Shown here one piece after another: positions 1-7,620 of a stretch of DNA of 17,934 nt. The stretch lies in contig CANQFI010000021.1 in assembly GCA_947598455.1 (NCBI GenBank), positions 1 through 17,934 of the forward strand. The letters are read 5' to 3'. The notes beneath the pieces were generated by a model, which ran no database searches, was not told the origin of the DNA, and saw only the letters and a list, made by a program, of their open reading frames with translations. This stretch comes from an uncultured Bacilli bacterium. GTDB lineage: Bacteria > Bacillota_I > Bacilli_A > RF39 > UBA660. Position 1 is the first letter of the stretch. Each line of letters starts with the position of its first letter. The translations under genes and the position numbers were made by a program.

Positions 1-89
1 TCAAAGGTAAGAATACTAGCTTCGGCTTTAACGTTAAGACATAGCATTGAAAGAATAATTATTCCTAAAATAAAAAGGTTCTTTTTCAT
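1..89 (-). CDS. Exported protein, N-terminal fragment (runs off window)
   Basis: Only the first 29 codons are inside the window. They read as a classical signal peptide: a basic start (MKKN), a hydrophobic core of about 15 residues (LFILGIIILSMLCL), then N-V-K-A-E-A, a plausible signal peptidase I site. The ATG follows a purine-rich stretch (AGAAAGAAG) about 7 bases upstream, and a TATAAT-like box lies at 116-121. The ileS terminator separates it from the operon upstream, so it is probably transcribed on its own. The visible part is too short to say whether it belongs to the surface-protein family at 4373-14430; the residues after the cleavage site do not match that family's conserved F-x-(L/F)-(D/N)-W motif. 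Confidence 0.7.
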   Translation of the reverse strand, partial: MKKNLFILGIIILSMLCLNVKAEASILTF

Positions 90-136
90 ATTATCATCTT
101 CTTTCTACTATTTATATTATAAAATATTTTTTCGCT

Positions 137-172
137 AAAAAAAAGAGAAAGATAATAATAAAATTATCTTTC
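137..172 (-). terminator. Rho-independent terminator of the cyaB-like/ileS operon
   Basis: On the minus strand a perfect 10-bp stem (GAAAGATAAT / ATTATCTTTC, arms at 163-172 and 147-156) with a 6-base loop is followed by TCTTTTTTTT. The stem includes the ileS stop codon (164-166), so the gene ends inside its own terminator. Confidence 0.9.
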
Positions 173-3100
173 AACATCAATTAAGCAATCATGTCCATTT
201 AAATCGTACTTTTCTTTTAAAGAATCCTTTTTAATTATATCTAATGATAACGTTTCATTTTGAATATATTCTTTAAACTTACTAACACATTTATCAATTA
301 CTTCATCGCCACTATAATATAAAGTAATACGATCAGCAACATTAAAGTCTTTATTCTTACGTAATTGTTGAACTTTAGATATCATTTCACGAGCGATACC
401 TTCTAAGATTAATTCATCAGTTAACGTAGTATCTAAGATAATGAAATTATTATTTTCCATACCAACATTAAAGCCTTCTTTAGAAGTGATACGAACTTCA
501 ATCATATCAGAAGTAATTTCTTTTTCTTCGCCACCTAGTTCTAATTTAATAGATTCACCCTTTTGTAAAGTATTAATACTATTAACATCTAAACTTTCTA
601 ACTTAGTTTGGAACTCTTTAATTAATGGGCCGAAGACTTTACCTACTACTTTGAAGTTAGGTTTAACAGAAATATTCATATATTCATTTAAGTCATCAAC
701 AAATTTAACTTCTTTAATATTTAATTCTTCTGCTATTAATGGAACTAAATCAGATATTAAATCTTTATTTTTACCATCTAATAGAGCTTCTGACAGAGGT
801 TGACGGACCTTTATCTTAGCTTCTTCACGAACATAACGACCAATAGATATTAAGTTACGAACTAAATCCATTCTTTCTTCAATATGTTCATCAATTAATT
901 TTTTATTAACTTTAGGATAATCAGTTAAATGAACAGATTTTTCATTAGTTAAGTTACGATATAATTCTTCAGATAAGAATGGAGTTATTGGAGCAATTAA
1001 TTTAGCTAAACCAACTAAAACTTCATAAGTTGTAATATATACTGATTTTTTAGAGTCATTTAATTCACTCCCCCAGAATCTATTTCTATTTCTTCTAATA
1101 TACCAGTTAGATAAGTCTTCAGAGACAAATGATGCTAAGTAGTGAACTGCTTTATTTAAGTCATATTCATCAAATGAAGCATGAACATCACGAACTAATT
1201 TATTATATTTAGATAATAACCATTTATCGATTTCTTCACGTTTTTTATATGGAACATTACATTCATCAGTATCGATATGATCAATGTTAGCATACATAGC
1301 AAAGAAACTATAAGTATTTTTTAATGGGTTAAAGAATTTAGAATATACTTCTTTTAAGCCTTCAATATCAAATTTTAATGGTGTCCATACTGGAGATACA
1401 TAAGGTAGATAAAATCTTACGGTATCTGCACCATATTCTTTGATAGTTGTAAATGGTTCAACGATATTTCCACGGCTTTTACTCATTTTTTTGCCTTCAG
1501 CATCAAGTAATAAGTCATTTACTAAAACATTTTTAAATGGTGAACATCCTTTAACAAAGGTTGAAATAACCATTAATGTATAGAACCAGCCACGTGTTTG
1601 ATCAATACCTTCACAAATGAAGTCAGCTGGGAATTGACTTTCCCATAATTCTTGATTTTCAAATGGATAATGATATTGCGCAAATGGCATAGAACCTGAA
1701 TCAAACCAGCAATCTAGAACATCTGGGATACGAGTCATTGGTTTACCACATTTAGGGCATTTTAGATGAACATTATCAATATATGGTTTGTGTAAGTCAA
1801 AGTCTTTATCAATTTTTTCAATAGCCATTTCTTTTAACTCGACAACAGAACCTAACATATGAGTATTACCACATTCACATTTAAAGTATGGAATTGGACT
1901 ACCCCAATATCTACTTCTTGATACATTCCAATCACGAGCATTTGCTAGCCAGTTAGCAAATCTTTTTTCACCAACATAAGCTGGATACCAATTAACTTTA
2001 GAATTAGCTTTTACTAATTTATCAGTCATTTCACTAACTCTAATATAGTAACTTGGCATTGAATAGTAGATTAATGGAGTATCACAACGCCAGCAGTGTG
2101 GGTATTCATGAGATATTTTTTGACGTTTAAATAATTTACCATTTTCTTTTAAGTAATCAACGACTTCTTCATTAACATCATGAACAAAACGACCATCCCA
2201 TAAACCACCAACATAGCAGCCATCTTTACCTACTGGGTTTAAGTATGGTAAATCATATTTCTTACCAACATTAGCATCATCTTCACCAAAGGCAGGAGCA
2301 ATATGAACGATACCAGTACCATCTTCCATAGTTACATAGTTATCACAAGTAACAAAGAAAGCTTTTTTATCAACATCGAATGATGGAATTAATTGTTCAT
2401 ACTCCATATATTCTAAGTCCGTACCTTTATATTCTTTTAAGACTTTAACATCATCACCTAGAATATTATTTACTAATGCTTTACCTAGAATAAATTTTAG
2501 GCCTTTAGATTCAACTAATACATAATCTTCATCAGGATTTACACATAAAGCAACATTAGCTATTAAAGTCCATGGAGTTGTAGTCCAAGCTAAGAAGTAA
2601 ACATCTTCATCTTTTTTCTTAAATGGAACAACAACAGTTATTGCTGTATCAGTTTGATAGTTTTGAGCTACTTCATGAGTGGCAAGACCTGTTCCACAAT
2701 GAGGGCAATAAGGAACTACTCTAGTACCTTCATAGAACATATCTTTTTTCCACATTTCTTTTAAAATCCACCATTCAGTTTCAATATAATCATTCTTATA
2801 TGTAAGGTATGGATTTTCAACATCAAAGAATTGGCCCATTTTTCTAGTTAAATCAGTAAAAGCGCCTTCATTTTCACGGACACTTTTACGACATTCTTCA
2901 TTAAATTTTTCGACACCTAATTCTTCAATTTCTTTTTTAGATGAAATACCTAATTTCTTTTCAACATGGTTTTCAATTGGCAAGCCATGTGTATCCCAAC
3001 CAATTTTTCTGATAACTTTTTCACCATTCATAACATGATATTTAGTGATAGTATCTTTTAAGTTTTTAGATACCATGTGATGTAAACCGGGAAATCCATT

Positions 3101-3256
3101 AGCAAAAGCTGGACCATCATAGAAAACAAAGGTCTTATTATCTTCTCTTAATTTAACTTGAGCATCATGCATTGCATTAATACTTTTCCAAGATTTACTT
3201 ATTGATTCTTCAACCTCACTAACGGGTCTTTTGTCTAAATCTTTAAAATTTTTCAT
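164..3256 (-). CDS. ileS: Isoleucyl-tRNA synthetase, type 2 (eukaryote-like), with G-x-H-H signature
   Basis: Charges tRNA-Ile with isoleucine in the cytoplasm. At 1030 aa it has the length and sequence style of type 2 IleRS: GWDTHGLPIE at residues 86-95, CPHCG at 184-188, the editing-domain threonine-rich peptide TTTPWT at 225-230, a second Cys pair CPKCG at 500-504, and KMSKS at 590-594. Type 2 enzymes are known for natural mupirocin resistance. The class I HIGH motif, expected as P-H-x-G-H, reads P-G-L-H-H (residues 56-60), so positions one and three are exchanged; this G-x-H-H form has been described for a mupirocin hyper-resistant subgroup. The ATG overlaps the TAA of the upstream CYTH gene as TAATG, and its Shine-Dalgarno GGAGGAG lies inside that gene, so translation is probably coupled. 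Expression is under the T-box at 4090-4317, and possibly also a promoter inside the inserted element. Confidence 0.97.
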   Translation of the reverse strand: MKNFKDLDKRPVSEVEESISKSWKSINAMHDAQVKLREDNKTFVFYDGPAFANGFPGLHHMVSKNLKDTITKYHVMNGEKVIRKIGWDTHGLPIENHVEKKLGISSKKEIEELGVEKFNEECRKSVRENEGAFTDLTRKMGQFFDVENPYLTYKNDYIETEWWILKEMWKKDMFYEGTRVVPYCPHCGTGLATHEVAQNYQTDTAITVVVPFKKKDEDVYFLAWTTTPWTLIANVALCVNPDEDYVLVESKGLKFILGKALVNNILGDDVKVLKEYKGTDLEYMEYEQLIPSFDVDKKAFFVTCDNYVTMEDGTGIVHIAPAFGEDDANVGKKYDLPYLNPVGKDGCYVGGLWDGRFVHDVNEEVVDYLKENGKLFKRQKISHEYPHCWRCDTPLIYYSMPSYYIRVSEMTDKLVKANSKVNWYPAYVGEKRFANWLANARDWNVSRSRYWGSPIPYFKCECGNTHMLGSVVELKEMAIEKIDKDFDLHKPYIDNVHLKCPKCGKPMTRIPDVLDCWFDSGSMPFAQYHYPFENQELWESQFPADFICEGIDQTRGWFYTLMVISTFVKGCSPFKNVLVNDLLLDAEGKKMSKSRGNIVEPFTTIKEYGADTVRFYLPYVSPVWTPLKFDIEGLKEVYSKFFNPLKNTYSFFAMYANIDHIDTDECNVPYKKREEIDKWLLSKYNKLVRDVHASFDEYDLNKAVHYLASFVSEDLSNWYIRRNRNRFWGSELNDSKKSVYITTYEVLVGLAKLIAPITPFLSEELYRNLTNEKSVHLTDYPKVNKKLIDEHIEERMDLVRNLISIGRYVREEAKIKVRQPLSEALLDGKNKDLISDLVPLIAEELNIKEVKFVDDLNEYMNISVKPNFKVVGKVFGPLIKEFQTKLESLDVNSINTLQKGESIKLELGGEEKEITSDMIEVRITSKEGFNVGMENNNFIILDTTLTDELILEGIAREMISKVQQLRKNKDFNVADRITLYYSGDEVIDKCVSKFKEYIQNETLSLDIIKKDSLKEKYDLNGHDCLIDVER

Positions 3257-3804
3257 TATTTATTCTCCTCCATTTCAAAATTTAAATCAGCTAAATTATC
3301 ACCATCATAACCATAATGAGTATAGATACTTGCAACATCTAAGGTAACAATTTGCTCTTTACTAATACCTAATTTTTCTAAGCAATCATAAACTTCCTTT
3401 TCGTTCTTTCCTTCTATTTCCATATATTCAGGGATTAAAGGCCATCTATCTAAATCTACTTCAACACCATCTAACATATACTGAGTTCGTTTATTTTGTT
3501 GAAAACCTCGATTATGATAACCTAATACTTCTAATAATTCGTTAGTTTTAGCAAAGTCATCAACTTCTACTTCTAATTCTTTAGTTCCATCAATGGTTTT
3601 AGCTTCTAAATCTTTTATAGTAATAGTTGACTTAATACCATTTGTTCTTAATCTAATCCACTTGCTTTGACTAACTGGTTTTAAATCATAAACGTATCTT
3701 TGTTGTAAATTAGAAAACTTAAATTCAGCACCTAGGCTTTCTAATTTTTTGACCATTTCATCATGATCAATTTCTAATACTCTTACTTCATATTCAATAT
3801 TCAC
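3256..3804 (-). CDS. CYTH-domain protein (CyaB-like class IV adenylate cyclase / triphosphatase family)
   Basis: A 182-aa protein of the CYTH superfamily, whose members bind triphosphorylated substrates with divalent metals (class IV adenylate cyclase, thiamine triphosphatase, tripolyphosphatase). Visible signatures are the N-terminal strand E-Y-E-V-R at residues 4-8 (family form E-x-E-x-K, here with Arg in the last place), K-W-I-R-L-R at 48-53, T-I-T-I-K at 60-64, the acidic strand E-L-E-V-E-V at 76-81, and EVDLDRWPLIPEYMEIEG at 115-132, very typical of the CyaB branch. The start is GTG (3802-3804), chosen because a strong GGAGGC (3811-3816) sits 7 bases upstream. It is the first gene of the T-box operon and overlaps ileS by one base. 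The actual substrate cannot be read from sequence. Why a CYTH enzyme is coupled to isoleucine starvation is unclear. Confidence 0.85.
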   Translation of the reverse strand: MNIEYEVRVLEIDHDEMVKKLESLGAEFKFSNLQQRYVYDLKPVSQSKWIRLRTNGIKSTITIKDLEAKTIDGTKELEVEVDDFAKTNELLEVLGYHNRGFQQNKRTQYMLDGVEVDLDRWPLIPEYMEIEGKNEKEVYDCLEKLGISKEQIVTLDVASIYTHYGYDGDNLADLNFEMEENK

Positions 3805-3862
3805 AAGATCGCCTCCAAGAACAAAAGTAAAAATAAATAATTAAAATTATTATATTTTACAT

Positions 3863-3889
3863 AAGGAACCTCACGGTTCCTTTTTCCTG
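3863..3889 (+). terminator. Right-end hairpin of relic copy 1; reads as a terminator on the plus strand
   Basis: AAGGAACC-TCAC-GGTTCC followed by TTTTT on the plus strand. On the minus strand it has no T-tract, so it should not stop transcription of the CYTH-ileS operon. Copy 2 carries an A-T for G-C exchange on both arms of this stem, so the pairing is maintained. Confidence 0.5.
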
Positions 3890-4028
3890 CTTCATCGGAG
3901 TCTCCTCCTCCACAAGCCTAAATTCCGATGGTCGCCACCGTACATTTTCTTTTTTCTTTCTTTAATTTAAAAAAATAATTTTTTAGTTACCAACATAAAT
4001 TACAATTTTTCTCCATAAAGCAATTATA

Positions 4029-4060
4029 TAATATCGAACTAGTGTTCGTCAATGCTTTTT
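4029..4060 (-). promoter_or_regulatory. Candidate promoter with GAAC-N4-GTTC dyad inside relic copy 1
   Basis: Minus strand TTGACG, 18 bases, TATAAT, pointing into the CYTH-ileS operon downstream of the T-box. The spacer contains CGAACACTAGTTCG, a 5-bp dyad with a 4-base centre. This has the shape of a Gram-positive LexA/SOS box, but the two centre positions do not fit the Bacillus consensus. It could equally be the left-end hairpin of an IS200/IS605 element. Activity is an inference. Confidence 0.45.
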
Positions 4061-4089
4061 TTACATTTTTGAGAACTTTCCTATAAGAT

Positions 4090-4317
4090 AAAAAAAGTTC
4101 ATAATCTAAGGACGAGATTACCCGTGGTACCACCTTAGTTTATGAACTATCATACACTTAAACTCTTAACGCGAGGAACGTTTACTTCTACTATTTTCAA
4201 AGTAACACATTAGAAGTGATTTACAATATTCTTTCATTTATTACTATCTCACCAAATAAGTAACTCTCTTGTAACTACTTAAATATTGCCGTCTTCATCA
4301 ATTGCTTTACTTGCAAT
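4090..4317 (-). ncRNA. T-box leader (presumably tRNA-Ile responsive)
   Basis: Transcribed leader between the promoter at 4318-4347 and the operon. It contains the invariant T-box AAGGTGGTACCACGGGTAA (TGGTACCAC at 4124-4132), which pairs with the free NCCA end of uncharged tRNA. It also has an AGAGAG plus GGTGAGA stem I apex pair of motifs, a stem III hairpin (ACTTCTA/TAGAAGT), and a terminator in which GTTCATAA-A-CTAAGG (4133-4147) pairs with CCTTAGATTATGAAC (4097-4111) ahead of seven T. Under isoleucine starvation the antiterminator should form and allow cyaB-like/ileS transcription. I could not fix the specifier triplet; ATC at 4218-4220 and ATT near 4225-4230 are candidates, and the Ile assignment rests mainly on ileS downstream. 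Confidence 0.93.
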
Positions 4318-4347
4318 AGTATACAACATTTGTTTAAAAAATGTCAA
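4318..4347 (-). promoter_or_regulatory. Sigma-A-type promoter of the T-box operon
   Basis: TTGACA (4342-4347), an 18-base spacer, and TATACT (4318-4323) on the minus strand, directly upstream of the T-box leader. It begins only about 25 bases after the stop codon of the last surface-protein gene, and I see no clear hairpin terminator between them. Confidence 0.85.
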
Positions 4348-4372
4348 TTTAAATTATTTTATCTTATTATAA

Positions 4373-5965
4373 CTATTTTAAGAATTTAAGTTTTTTATAA
4401 TTGTGTTTAAAAACTAAACCAATTCCAATAGCAATAACAATAACACCAATTATTGAAAAAGCAGCAGTATTAGGGTTTTCAATAATTGGAATATTTACTT
4501 TTTTAACAAAAGTAACAACAATCTTAACATCACTTGCTGGCATTGTAAACGAATCTTCTTTAAATTCTATAACATTACCATCTTCATCTGTTACAACAAC
4601 TGACTTAAGCACATATCCTTCTGCTGGTGTTGTTTCTACTTTTTCTTTAACTTCTGCATATGACTTATCATTTGCTTTAACTTCTCCTTCACCTATTACT
4701 TCAATCGTAATATTATATGGTAATGCATAATGTTCTATTGTTGCAGCTATACTACATGCTGGAATATTAGAAGTTTGAGCTGTAGGAGCAACACTTTTTT
4801 TCAAGCATTGATTTGATTCATCAATATCAGTTACTAAAAAGCCATCACCAGTTGGCCCTAAAAAGCCATAGCCACCTTTTTCAGCTTTACTTTCAATTGT
4901 TTGAACAACATTTCCTTCTAAATCATAAACAACTATATCGTAATAATAAACATAATAATCTTCATCATATATTTCTCCAATTGTAACAATATAATCATTT
5001 ATTAACTTAACATCAAAAATAAAATCATATTTATCATTTTGTTTTTCCCAAATGGTCTTACCATCTTTATCTAACAAACCAACATAATTACTAGGTGAAC
5101 AACTTATTTTAGTAATTGGACTTATTTTTCTTACATTACCCGTTTCTAAAACGCTTTCTTGCATAACTGGAATAAAATACTCCAACCATCCGCCCATACC
5201 ACATGTATTCTTACTATATGCAACATAATTATCATTAACATCAGCTGCTATATACGCATTATAATGTCCATCACTAAAGAATTCTTCATAATCATAATAA
5301 TCATAATAATCATCATAATTATTATCATATGTTAATTTAAGTAAATAATAAATAGCTGGAAAATACTTTTTAACTGCATTAGCACTTGATGATACATTTT
5401 TCATCTTTTTTAAATCAAGATCAAAACTACGAATTTTAAATTTTTCACCTAATATATATAAATTATCATTATAAATAGATAAAGTCGTCATACCATATTT
5501 TGGGGCTATATAATTAACTTCACCAACTAAATAATCATCATAATAGTAATTATCTTCATCCATTAAATCATAAGTTTCTTCAATACTAAGATTATCATCT
5601 AATTTCATAATTTGTGGTATGTAATAGTAATTATATTTACCTGGTATCATTACTAATAAATAAACATTATCATCATTAGTAATAGCATCAATTACACCTA
5701 TATTTTTTAATTTATTATCTTTAATCGTATTACCAAATTTATCATAGTATCTAATATACATATCAGGTAAATCACTGTTTGTTTCTACATTATAAATAGC
5801 TAAGTATCCATCACGATATTTAAGATTCTTAAATACATCACTGCTATCTTCCATTATAAATGAGTTGCTATCACGCCAATCTAATTCAAATGGTTTAGCA
5901 CTAACTATCGTAATGTTTAAGATTATAAAGCAAATAACTAATAATATTTTTTCTATTTTTTTCAT
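4373..5965 (-). CDS. Cell-surface protein P1 of a paralogous family (signal peptide, beta-rich ectodomain, InlB-B-like repeat, sorting-type anchor)
   Basis: 530 aa. Signal peptide 1-23 ends in V-S-A. The mature start carries F-E-L-D-W. Residues ~45-410 form a beta-rich domain with propeller-like strand motifs (GLLDKDGKTIWEK at 296-308, VVYDLEGNVVQTI at 345-357); the fold is inferred. A Tyr/Asp-rich insert lies at 214-229. Cys255/Cys289 and Cys387/Cys404 bracket two segments that vary between paralogs. Residues ~418-487 form an InlB-B/Listeria-Bacteroides-like repeat ending in F-T-M-P-A-S-D-V-K-I-V-V-T-F. E-N-P-N-T-A at 496-501, a membrane helix and a basic tail follow, as in a sortase substrate with an NPxT-type motif. 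Stop is TAG. It is the second gene of an operon behind P2 (16-base gap, AGGT ribosome site). Ligand unknown; adhesin-like role is inference. Confidence 0.85.
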   Translation of the reverse strand: MKKIEKILLVICFIILNITIVSAKPFELDWRDSNSFIMEDSSDVFKNLKYRDGYLAIYNVETNSDLPDMYIRYYDKFGNTIKDNKLKNIGVIDAITNDDNVYLLVMIPGKYNYYYIPQIMKLDDNLSIEETYDLMDEDNYYYDDYLVGEVNYIAPKYGMTTLSIYNDNLYILGEKFKIRSFDLDLKKMKNVSSSANAVKKYFPAIYYLLKLTYDNNYDDYYDYYDYEEFFSDGHYNAYIAADVNDNYVAYSKNTCGMGGWLEYFIPVMQESVLETGNVRKISPITKISCSPSNYVGLLDKDGKTIWEKQNDKYDFIFDVKLINDYIVTIGEIYDEDYYVYYYDIVVYDLEGNVVQTIESKAEKGGYGFLGPTGDGFLVTDIDESNQCLKKSVAPTAQTSNIPACSIAATIEHYALPYNITIEVIGEGEVKANDKSYAEVKEKVETTPAEGYVLKSVVVTDEDGNVIEFKEDSFTMPASDVKIVVTFVKKVNIPIIENPNTAAFSIIGVIVIAIGIGLVFKHNYKKLKFLK

Positions 5966-5981
5966 CTTTATACCTACTCAA

Positions 5982-7469
5982 TTATTTTAAAAATCTTGCT
6001 TTCTTATAAAATTTAGTAATAATATAACCCAAACCTAAAGATAATAAAACTAATCCTGTAATTGATATCGCCGCTGTATTAGGGTTTTCAATTATTGTTA
6101 CAAATGTTACTTCAATAGTTACATCAGAAACTGGCATTATAAATTTATTATCATTAACTTCTATTCTATTACCATTGGCATCTCTAACAACAACTTCGCC
6201 TAATTTCCAGCCAATTTCTGGTGTTACACTAAATTCTACTTCTTGACCAGCTAAACTATTTGTTGGAGCTTCAACAACTCCTTCACCATTTACTTTAGAA
6301 TTGATGTTATATGATAATGAATATACTTCTAATTTAGTAACACTTAACCAATTATCGTAAAAATTTATAGGGGGATCATTTGTCAGATTAGTATTACCAT
6401 ATTTATCGTTAAAGTCATTAACCATAAAGCCACCATCAATAGCCGTTAATTGATGATACATTGAATCATTTTCAATAGTTTGGACAATATTACCTTCTAA
6501 ATCGTAAACAACAATGTAATATAGTGAATATTCTTGACCATTTTTTTCTTCTATTACATTTTTTAAAGTAACAATATAATCATCAATTAATTTAACATCA
6601 TATATATCTTCATCTTCATTAAAATGTTTATGCCAAATTTCATTACCTTCTAGATCACTTAGAACAAAGGCGCCTTCATTACTGCAAGCTATTCCAAAAT
6701 ATGGTTCAGGTGCTGAAGACAAACCTACGCCATAAAAGAAAGATTCAAACCAACTATCATATTCACACATATTATAACCAGCATATACCATATATTTATC
6801 ATTTTTATCTAAAGTTGTATAATTCATTTCATCTTCATATGATAATTCCAATAAATTATATATTTTTTCAAAATATCTAGCTATTCTATTTTCTGTACCA
6901 TTAAGGACATGATAATTATTTAAATCTAAGTCTATTTGAATAATATTAAATCCTCTAGTAAGAATATATAAATTATTATTAACAATAGACATTGTATCCA
7001 TACCATATGCACTTACATAAGCTGGTGTATCTTCAATATAACTAACATCTTCTTGGTTAATTTCAAGAAGATTAACTACTTCAAAAGAAGAATCTATTTT
7101 TACTAAATACATATTGTAATCATAATAGCATTCACCTTCACATACTAAAGCATAAATGTTTTCACCATCGGTAGTTGCTTTGATAATATTCATATCATCA
7201 TACGTTTTGTTATCTAATAATGTACCATCTTTCTTATAGTAATAAAGATAAGTAGTGGTATCACCGCTATTTCTAATAGCATCTGTATAAAGAGCTACAT
7301 AGCCATCCTTATAAGCCATTTTAGAATTAAAATCAAAATAATAACTATCAGCTTCAGCTAATTTTTCTTTTTCCCAGTTTAAACTAAAAGGATTTTCCAT
7401 TGCACTAACACTTAACATAAATGTAAATAGTGTTAGTATAGTAAATAAAATTAAATTTTTCTTTTTCAT
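5982..7469 (-). CDS. Cell-surface protein P2 of the same family, shorter variant
   Basis: 495 aa with the start chosen at ATG 7467-7469. GAGGCG (7476-7481) precedes it, the sequence begins with a clean signal peptide (MKKKNLILF...SVSA), and the longer open frame upstream overlaps the promoter. After cleavage comes F-S-L-N-W, then the beta-rich domain with the Cys235-Cys262 pair flanking a segment with C-x4-W-F-x2-F. The second Cys pair and the Tyr-rich insert of the paralogs are missing. Repeat domain at ~390-458 ends in F-I-M-P-V-S-D-V-T-I-E-V-T-F, followed by E-N-P-N-T-A at 461-466, a helix and K-K-A-R-F-L-K. First gene of the P2-P1 operon, transcribed from a promoter whose spacer contains eight G in a row, so its expression may vary between cells. 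Confidence 0.85.
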   Translation of the reverse strand: MKKKNLILFTILTLFTFMLSVSAMENPFSLNWEKEKLAEADSYYFDFNSKMAYKDGYVALYTDAIRNSGDTTTYLYYYKKDGTLLDNKTYDDMNIIKATTDGENIYALVCEGECYYDYNMYLVKIDSSFEVVNLLEINQEDVSYIEDTPAYVSAYGMDTMSIVNNNLYILTRGFNIIQIDLDLNNYHVLNGTENRIARYFEKIYNLLELSYEDEMNYTTLDKNDKYMVYAGYNMCEYDSWFESFFYGVGLSSAPEPYFGIACSNEGAFVLSDLEGNEIWHKHFNEDEDIYDVKLIDDYIVTLKNVIEEKNGQEYSLYYIVVYDLEGNIVQTIENDSMYHQLTAIDGGFMVNDFNDKYGNTNLTNDPPINFYDNWLSVTKLEVYSLSYNINSKVNGEGVVEAPTNSLAGQEVEFSVTPEIGWKLGEVVVRDANGNRIEVNDNKFIMPVSDVTIEVTFVTIIENPNTAAISITGLVLLSLGLGYIITKFYKKARFLK

Positions 7470-7496
7470 TTTCCACGCCTCTATTCTATTAATAAT

Positions 7497-7526
7497 ATTA
7501 TACCCCCCCCGCAAATGATAAATCAA
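7497..7526 (-). promoter_or_regulatory. P2-P1 promoter with an 8-G run in the spacer
   Basis: Minus strand TTGATT (7521-7526), an 18-base spacer that ends in GGGGGGGG (7503-7510), then TATAAT (7497-7502). The G run abuts the -10 box. Gain or loss of a G by slippage would change the spacer to 17 or 19, a known form of phase variation in other bacteria. Confidence 0.7.
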
Positions 7527-7579
7527 ATTAACAAGAAGTAATATTTACACGAAGACCAACTCACTTTACTTGTTTAAGC

Positions 7580-7617
7580 AAAAAGACTACTGAAAATCAG
7601 TAATCCCAGTAGTCTTT
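7580..7617 (-). terminator. Terminator after P3
   Basis: Minus strand AAAGACTACT (7608-7617) pairs with AGTAGTCTTT (7582-7591) across a 16-base loop that can itself pair, followed by a short T run. It lies 3 bases past the P3 stop codon and separates P3 from the P2 promoter. Confidence 0.8.
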
Positions 7618-7620
7618 AGC

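Larger units (their letters stand above)
3818..4096 (-). mobile_element. Relic element copy 1: IS200/IS605-like (TnpB 3'-end) non-autonomous repeat
   Basis: About 275 bp matching 17467-17742 at roughly 90% identity by eye, same orientation. On the minus strand it runs: T-tract, a GAACACTAGTTC dyad inside a promoter-like sequence, an AT-rich stretch, then a block ending in ACTCCGATGAAGCAGGAA and a GGAACC/GGTTCC hairpin (3863-3882). Translated in one frame this block gives P-S-E-F-R-L-V-E-E-E-T-P-M-K-Q-E and a stop at 3855-3857, resembling the C-terminus of TnpB (IS200/IS605 accessory protein). GAAGCAGGAA plus hairpin is the usual right-end layout of those elements, where the RNA guide scaffold is encoded. 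A TAA at about 3953-3955 and lack of a start rule out a complete gene. It sits between the T-box terminator and the ribosome binding site of the CYTH gene. Confidence 0.6.

Noticed and set aside
441..803. Plus-strand open frame of 120 codons opposite ileS, and similar ones at 4401-4730, 10107-10304 and 12809-13057
   Set aside because: Antisense shadows of conserved coding regions, without ribosome sites or recognisable protein features.
7503..7510. Eight-G run as a sequencing artefact
   Set aside because: Cannot be excluded, but the length gives precisely the 18-bp spacer shared by all other promoters of the family, so I keep it as real.
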